NCBI RefSeq assembly: GCF_016767715.1
Contig: NZ_CP050145.1
Coordinates: forward strand, 1,922,001 to 1,986,000
Direction of reading: 5' to 3'
Source of the DNA: Mycobacteroides chelonae
GTDB taxonomy: Bacteria > Actinomycetota > Actinomycetes > Mycobacteriales > Mycobacteriaceae
Length of the DNA: 64,000 bases
A program made the position numbers and the translations under genes. Below, piece by piece: positions 56,831 through 64,000 of the stretch (positions are counted from its first letter, which is position 1; each line of letters starts with the position of its first letter). The notes beneath the pieces are model-generated. The model saw only the letters and a program-made list of their open reading frames with translations. It did not search any database and was not told the origin of the DNA.

Positions 56831-57373
56831 TCAGAACGCGTTCGAGCCGCGCATGTACGCGGAGCACACGTAGATCTTGCCGTCGTTGATCAATAGTTCT
56901 GCCTGCCCCTGAGGGGCGTCCTTACGCTTCTGGCTGGTCGCGGTGAACAGCACCTTGAGCTGGTACTCGGAGAAGTAGACGATCTTGTCGATCGACTTCA
57001 CGGTGGCCGTCCCGAAGGTGTTCACGAACTGTTGAGCATTGGCGCGCACAATCGTGTCGTCGGTGTCCTTGTCGCGCACCGCGTCGTACAGGCCGCAGCC
57101 GGCATTGCGGGCCAGCGTCACGATATCGAGCTTGGCCATCGCATCCAGGTAGCCCTGGATGGTCTGTTCGATCTTCGCCTCGCTGGGCCGGTGGGACACG
57201 CCGGAATTCTTGGTCAGAAAGCCGAGCAGCAGCGCCAGCACCACCAATGCCGCCACCACCGCGGCCGGGGCGAGCCAGCCGGGCACCTTGCGCTTGCGGT
57301 CGGGGTAGTCGACCGGGGGAGGCATAGGCGGTAAACCAGGGTAGGGCACCGTCGAATAACCTGGTTCCGCCAT
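56831..57373 (-). CDS. Membrane-anchored protein (Rv2203 type)
   Basis: A 180-aa protein: a short proline-rich cytoplasmic N-terminus (YPGLPPMPPPVDYPDRKRK), one transmembrane helix at about residues 34-54 (WLAPAAVVAALVVLALLLGFL), and an extracytoplasmic NTF2-like domain. The latter has EQTIQGYLDAMAKLDIVTLARNAGCG in its first helix and VYFSEYQLKVLFTATS. It matches the position and type of Rv2203. Function is unknown. ATG 57373 has a GGAGAGTC Shine-Dalgarno. Confidence 0.83.
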   Translation of the reverse strand: MAEPGYSTVPYPGLPPMPPPVDYPDRKRKVPGWLAPAAVVAALVVLALLLGFLTKNSGVSHRPSEAKIEQTIQGYLDAMAKLDIVTLARNAGCGLYDAVRDKDTDDTIVRANAQQFVNTFGTATVKSIDKIVYFSEYQLKVLFTATSQKRKDAPQGQAELLINDGKIYVCSAYMRGSNAF

Positions 57374-57465
57374 TGACTCTCCTGAAATTTCGTTTCCCCA
57401 GATCTCACTCCCCGACAATCCAGGCTAGCAATCGGCCACAACCCCGGAACAGTTACGTTAGGTAA

Positions 57466-60422
<2,957 letters not shown>

Positions 60423-60509
60423 GCGGCCAAGTATGCAACATCGCGCGACCTGTCCCAGGACCTAGGTCCCCACACCGGCCCCGTCGCTGCCCTGATGCGA
60501 CCGCGTGGT

Positions 60510-60522
60510 CTACGCTGCGTAG
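60510..60522. promoter_or_regulatory. Palindrome upstream of ctaC
   Basis: CTACGC-T-GCGTAG, perfect 6-bp arms, in the 159-base asnB/ctaC divergent gap, 59 bases before the ctaC GTG. TAGTAT overlaps its right side and could be the ctaC -10. The regulator is not identified. Confidence 0.4.
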
Positions 60523-60581
60523 TATTCGATTGCTGCCACTGGTCAGCGATGGATTCTGTACCGAAACAGGAGGCTTAAAAC

Positions 60582-61631
60582 GTGACGTCACGGTCCGGCT
60601 CACGGCCGTCCCTGCTGGCCACTGTGGTGCTGTTGGGCGCGGCGAGCTTCCTGCTCAGCGGTTGTAGCGTCCAAGAAGTGCTGCGGTTCGGGTGGCCCGA
60701 GGGAATCACCCCCGAAGCCCACGACTACATGGCTCCCCTGTGGACCTGGGCAGTCGTGGCCTCGCTGGTCGTCGGCGTCATCGTGTGGGCACTGACGTTC
60801 TGGACCGTCGCGTTCCACCGGCACAAGCCGGGCGACACCGAGTTCCCGCGCCAGTTCGGCTACAACCTGCCGCTGGAGCTCATCTTGACGGTGGTGCCCT
60901 TCCTGATCATCGCGGTGCTCTTCTACTTCACCGTCGTGGTGCAGAACAAGGTCATGCACAAGGACCCGAACCCCGAGGTCGTCGTGGACGTGACCGCCTT
61001 CCAGTGGAACTGGAAGTTCGGCTACCAGAAGGTCGCGTTCAAGGACGGCAGCCTCAACTACGAAGGCGCCGACCCGGAACGCAAGAAGGCCATGACCTCC
61101 AAGCCCGAGGGCAAGGATGCGCACGGCAACGAGCTCGTCGGCCCGGTGCGCGGCCTGAACCGTGAGGACCGCACCTACCTGAACTTCGACAAGATCGAGA
61201 CCGTCGGAACCTCCTCGGAGATCCCGGTGCTGGTGCTGCCCAGCGGCAAGAGCGTCGAGTTCCAGCTGGCCTCGGCCGACGTCATCCACTCGTTCCGGGT
61301 GGTCCCGTTCCTGTTCACGCGCGACGTGATGCCCGAGCCCAAGGCCAACAACTCCGACAACGTCTTCCAGGTCAGCAAGATCCTGAAGGAAGGCGCGTTC
61401 GTGGGTCGCTGCGTCGAGATGTGCGGCACCTACCACTCGATGATGGCCTTCGAGCTGCGTGTGGTGAGCCCCAACGACTTCAAGTTCTACCTGGAAGCGC
61501 GCAAGGCGGGTAAGACCAACGCCGAGGCGCTGGCATCGATCGGGCAGTCGCCGGTCTCGATTACCACCAGGCCGTTCGACGGCCGCCGCGGAGAGCTCGC
61601 GCCGGCGGACAACAACGCGGCGAAGAACTAG
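60582..61631 (+). CDS. ctaC: Cytochrome c oxidase subunit II
   Basis: A 349-aa subunit of the cytochrome aa3 oxidase (Rv2200c). A lipoprotein-type signal ends LLSGC with Cys28. Two transmembrane helices follow (about 55-78 and 98-122), then the cupredoxin domain. The CuA site is [12 protein letters not shown]: Cys277, Cys281, His285 and Met288, plus the upstream His of DVIHSFRV. A roughly 35-residue insertion (about 160-195, [20 protein letters not shown]) is typical of actinobacteria. GTG 60582 follows a strong AGGAGG. Confidence 0.96.
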   Translation: MTSRSGSRPSLLATVVLLGAASFLLSGCSVQEVLRFGWPEGITPEAHDYMAPLWTWAVVASLVVGVIVWALTFWTVAFHRHKPGDTEFPRQFGYNLPLELILTVVPFLIIAVLFYFTVVVQNKVMHKDPNPEVVVDVTAFQWNWKFGYQKVAFKDGSLNYEGADPERKKAMTSKPEGKDAHGNELVGPVRGLNREDRTYLNFDKIETVGTSSEIPVLVLPSGKSVEFQLASADVIHSFRVVPFLFTRDVMPEPKANNSDNVFQVSKILKEGAFVGRCVEMCGTYHSMMAFELRVVSPNDFKFYLEARKAGKTNAEALASIGQSPVSITTRPFDGRRGELAPADNNAAKN

Positions 61632-61656
61632 GCAGCGGGAAAGGTAGGAGCGCAGC

Positions 61657-62076
61657 ATGCATATCGAAGCCCGACTCTTCGAGATCCTCACCGGATTCTT
61701 CGCCCTGGCCACTGTGGTCTACGCGGTGCTGACAGCCCTCTACGCCAATGGTGGTGTGGAATGGGCGGGGACCACCGCCATGGTGATGACCACGGGTCTG
61801 TCCTTGATCATCTCGACCTTCTTCCGCTTCGTGGCCCGGCGCCTGGACACCCGGCCCGAGGACTACGAAGACGCCGAGGTCGCCGACGGCGCCGGCGAGC
61901 TGGGCTTCTACAGCCCGCACAGCTGGTGGCCCATCATGATCGCGCTTGCCGCCGCCACCACCGCCGTGGGTGTGGCGCTATGGCTGCCGTGGCTGCTTGC
62001 CGCCGGTGCGGTGTTTGTTCTCAGCGCGGTCGCCGGTCTGGTCTTCGAGTACCACGTGGGCCCGGAGAAGCACTAG
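61657..62076 (+). CDS. ctaF: Cytochrome c oxidase subunit IV
   Basis: A 139-aa actinobacterial CtaF (Rv2199c) with four transmembrane helices: [59 protein letters not shown] and [18 protein letters not shown]. The conserved loop [32 protein letters not shown] (pieces) is diagnostic. The ATG is 25 bases after ctaC with a GGTAGGAG Shine-Dalgarno, so the two are co-transcribed. Confidence 0.94.
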   Translation: MHIEARLFEILTGFFALATVVYAVLTALYANGGVEWAGTTAMVMTTGLSLIISTFFRFVARRLDTRPEDYEDAEVADGAGELGFYSPHSWWPIMIALAAATTAVGVALWLPWLLAAGAVFVLSAVAGLVFEYHVGPEKH

Positions 62077-62103
62077 CTCATCGCGCGTTTCACCCCCTTC
62101 TCG

Positions 62104-62128
62104 CCGCCGCGCTCGTACTTTGCGGCGG
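62104..62128 (+). terminator. GC hairpin after ctaF, weak terminator candidate
   Basis: CCGCCGC and GCGGCGG arms with an 11-base loop, 27 bases past the ctaF stop. There is no U-tract, so it is at best a non-canonical terminator. The rest of the 237-base ctaF/mmpS3 gap presumably carries the mmpS3 promoter, but I cannot place it. Confidence 0.3.
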
Positions 62129-62313
62129 GACTCCCGTGACTGGTGTGACATCTCCGTGTGCACTGTCACGTTTTCGATAACAATCCGGTGGTCAGTTTGG
62201 TTTTTACGGCCGTCGGGTTTCGTCGCCCCGGATTGCTTTGGCTATCGTTGCCATGGCCCCTCAGGCAGGTGGCCCGCCGGGGAGCGGGAAGTGACGAAAA
62301 GGAACTTGTGTAG

Positions 62314-63186
62314 ATGAGTGGGACGGACAACCCAGGGTCGGGGACTCCCGGGGAAGTTCCGGATCTGGACGGTCCGAACGCGGATGGCGCAGCTGCTGAC
62401 TCTTCCGGACCGGATTCCGCCGCGTTTCATTCACAGGCGTATTCGGCGCCCGAATCCGAGCAATTCACCAGTCCGTACGTGCCGTACGACGAGTACGACA
62501 CCCAGCTGGTCGACGGTGAGGAGCCGCCTCCGCCGCGGTGGCCCTGGGTCGTCGGGGTGGCGGCGATCATTGCCGCCATCACCTTGGTGGCATCCGTCGC
62601 GTTGCTGGTGGCCGGACGATCGGACGAGACTACCGGTGCCGCCAAGAGCACCTCGGTCACGCCGACTCCGAGCACCACGCCGTGGAACGAGATCATCACC
62701 ACCACGACGGAACCTCCGCCTCCACCACCTCCGCCGCCAACCACTGAACCGCCGCCACCTCCGCCTCCGCCGGTGGTGACCGAGACCGTGACGGTGGAAC
62801 CTCCGGTTCCGGTGCCTCCGCCTCCGCCGCCGGTGACGACGCATGAGGCACCGCCGCCGGTGACGACCACCACGCCGCCGCCTCCTCCACCGCCGACGAC
62901 TACGACCCCGGCTGGGCCCCGGCAGATCACGTACTCGGTGACGGGTTCGAAGGCCCCGCTGGATCGCATCTCGATCACGTGGACCGACGGCTCCGGGCGC
63001 ACCCGGGTAAACCCGAACGTCTACATCCCGTGGTCGATCACCGTCACCCCGATCTCGAACTCGGAGATCGGTTCGGTGTCGGCGAGCAGCTTCCTGCGCC
63101 TGAGCCAGCTCAATTGCACGATCACCACCAGCGACGGCCAGGTTCTGTCCGCCAACAACAACAATTCGGCGCAGGCAACCTGCTGA
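62314..63186 (+). CDS. mmpS3: MmpS3-type membrane protein with Pro/Thr-rich stalk
   Basis: A 290-aa protein equivalent to Rv2198c. It has an acidic cytoplasmic N-terminus (about 1-70), a transmembrane helix [21 protein letters not shown] (about 76-97), a Pro/Thr-rich stalk with many PPPPP runs (about 125-205), and a C-terminal MmpS-type beta domain ([22 protein letters not shown] to the final SAQATC, with two cysteines). MmpS proteins normally partner MmpL transporters, but no MmpL is adjacent. The TGA overlaps the next ATG by one base. Confidence 0.93.
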   Translation: MSGTDNPGSGTPGEVPDLDGPNADGAAADSSGPDSAAFHSQAYSAPESEQFTSPYVPYDEYDTQLVDGEEPPPPRWPWVVGVAAIIAAITLVASVALLVAGRSDETTGAAKSTSVTPTPSTTPWNEIITTTTEPPPPPPPPPTTEPPPPPPPPVVTETVTVEPPVPVPPPPPPVTTHEAPPPVTTTTPPPPPPPTTTTPAGPRQITYSVTGSKAPLDRISITWTDGSGRTRVNPNVYIPWSITVTPISNSEIGSVSASSFLRLSQLNCTITTSDGQVLSANNNNSAQATC

Positions 63187-63911
63187 TGCCAGCGGGTCGA
63201 TTGGCCAAGCCACTGGAGGCACTTGCCGGTCCGGTGCGTCGATCCTCTCCGGAGGCCGTCGACCGGATGCTCATTGGGCTGTGCGCCGTCATCTGGCTGG
63301 CATTCGTCGGGATGTTGGTCGGCGCCATCGTTGTGATGACCGGACTGGGGGAGGGCGCGCCGGGATCGGCTGGGCCGTCGCTGGGGATCTACATCGTCAT
63401 CGGGGTATCGCTGGCCGTCATCATCGGTGCCGTGCCGCTGCTACTGCGCGCCCGTAAGACGGCGGCTCAGCGCACGACGCGTGGCCCGTCAAAGGCCGTA
63501 CCTAAATCCAAGGGTGCCAATGCTTCCGGGGCCGGCAGTGTGCCGTCGGGCCCGCCTCCCGCGGAGGCCTCGACCGAGAAGCTCAAGACATTCGGCGGAC
63601 TGGCGGACCACACGAGCCATGTTCCGAAGGATTACACCGGGCCGGGGTCACCGGCCTATCGGGCGGCCGCCGAGGCGGCATCGAAATCAGTGGTGGTCGA
63701 TCGGCTGTGGCTGCGCGCCACCGTAGGGATCGCCGGTGCGATCGGTCTGGCGCTGCTGGCGGTGGTCACCGGCGCCTATCTGCTGGCAGTGGACAGCGAC
63801 ACCGCGGCCATCGTCGCGTTCGTGTTCGGCGGGGTGATCACCTGCGCGATGGGTGCGATTCCGTGGGTGACCCTCAAGAAGCTGCGTGAGCTCGGTGCGC
63901 CAGGGTCTTAA
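63186..63911 (+). CDS. Conserved membrane protein (Rv2197c type)
   Basis: A 241-aa protein with four predicted helices in two pairs: about 28-52 (MLIGLCAVIWLAFVGMLVGAI), 65-88, 180-205 and 210-232. A polar low-complexity linker joins the pairs (RTTRGPSKAVPKSKGANASG). It matches Rv2197c by position and layout. Function is unknown. ATG 63186 overlaps the mmpS3 stop, so the two are coupled. Its TAA lies in a TTAA shared with the stop of the convergent partial gene. Confidence 0.87.
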   Translation: MPAGRLAKPLEALAGPVRRSSPEAVDRMLIGLCAVIWLAFVGMLVGAIVVMTGLGEGAPGSAGPSLGIYIVIGVSLAVIIGAVPLLLRARKTAAQRTTRGPSKAVPKSKGANASGAGSVPSGPPPAEASTEKLKTFGGLADHTSHVPKDYTGPGSPAYRAAAEAASKSVVVDRLWLRATVGIAGAIGLALLAVVTGAYLLAVDSDTAAIVAFVFGGVITCAMGAIPWVTLKKLRELGAPGS

Positions 63912-64000
63912 TCTGCGATCCCTGCGCGGGCAACGACTTTCGTGATGGTGGCGCGCACCAGCGATTCCTCCGGAACCGCGTTGCGACGGCCGAAATCCTC
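63908..64000 (-). CDS. 3' end of an unidentified gene
   Basis: Thirty codons ending in TAA at 63908-63910 read EDFGRRNAVPEESLVRATIT then KVVARAGIAD. The frame is open to the window edge and its stop interlocks with that of the preceding convergent gene. In M. tuberculosis qcrB follows at this place in convergent orientation, but this tail does not look like a cytochrome b C-terminus to me, so I leave it unnamed. Confidence 0.5.
   Translation of the reverse strand, partial: EDFGRRNAVPEESLVRATITKVVARAGIAD

Noticed and set aside
62700..62920. CCGCC-rich repeats in mmpS3
   Set aside because: They encode the poly-proline stalk of the protein and are not a mobile or regulatory repeat.

Overview
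The window reads as chromosomal DNA of a rapidly growing mycobacterium, most likely of the Mycobacterium abscessus/chelonae (Mycobacteroides) type. DNA is GC-rich, GTG starts and 4-base ATGA/GTGA gene overlaps are common, and there are mycobacterial hallmark genes: mmpS3, ctaC/ctaF, adoK, caeA-type hydrolases, a WS/DGAT, a FadD32-like acyl-AMP ligase and haemophores. From memory, the gene order follows the M. tuberculosis block Rv2231c to Rv2197c, read here in the opposite direction and interrupted by lineage-specific insertions. No tRNA, rRNA, prophage, CRISPR or transposase was seen. The species call is inference.

Layout. 1-3.9 kb: end of cobC, a Nif3-like protein, a zinc-ribbon protein, RNase H/phosphatase and an FMN-type protein. 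4.0-5.2 kb: a LexA (SOS) box and a frameshifted DUF222-HNH endonuclease of the REP13E12 type. 5.2-9.1 kb: a tightly overlapped MoxR/DUF58/DUF4129 operon. 9.1-13 kb: a VOC protein, the RNase P RNA gene, an RNB ribonuclease and a CYTH-CHAD protein. 13-20.5 kb: lipid and envelope genes (fatty-acyl-AMP ligase, panB, WS/DGAT, two CaeA-like hydrolases). 20.5-24.9 kb: glnA2-glnE. 24.9-28 kb: two haemophore-like secreted proteins and a PrrA/PrrB-like two-component system. 28-31.3 kb: accessory genes (SnoaL-like, EEP phosphatase, tandem DoxX, hchA). 31.4-33.4 kb: glnA1 with a strong terminator, then an RDD protein.

33.4-39 kb is an insertion relative to M. tuberculosis: an MFS exporter, an OlsB-like N-acyltransferase, a lysine/ornithine N-hydroxylase, a TetR regulator and a cytochrome P450, which look like a small metabolite or lipid cluster. 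39-44 kb is the lipoate block (DUF4191, lipA, lipB, an SDR39U1-type epimerase, dlaT). 44-54.5 kb holds pepB, gcvT, ilvE, a Tat-exported metallophosphatase, cobU-cobT-cobS, a DUF3043 protein and a glycerate kinase.

54.5-56.5 kb is the most interesting stretch: an LpqS-like protein, an atypical beta-carbonic anhydrase and a tiny secreted protein, with two TACCC...GGGTA operators of the CsoR/RicR copper-sensor type. It lies beside an ErpA-type Fe-S carrier gene. 56.8-64 kb returns to the conserved core: an Rv2203-like protein, adoK, asnB, ctaC-ctaF, mmpS3 and an Rv2197c-like protein, then the 3' end of an unidentified gene.

Functional themes are nitrogen assimilation (glnA1, glnA2, glnE, asnB), lipoate-dependent enzymes (lipA, lipB, dlaT, gcvT nearby), cobalamin (cobC, cobU, cobT, cobS), terminal oxidase assembly, and probable metal handling.
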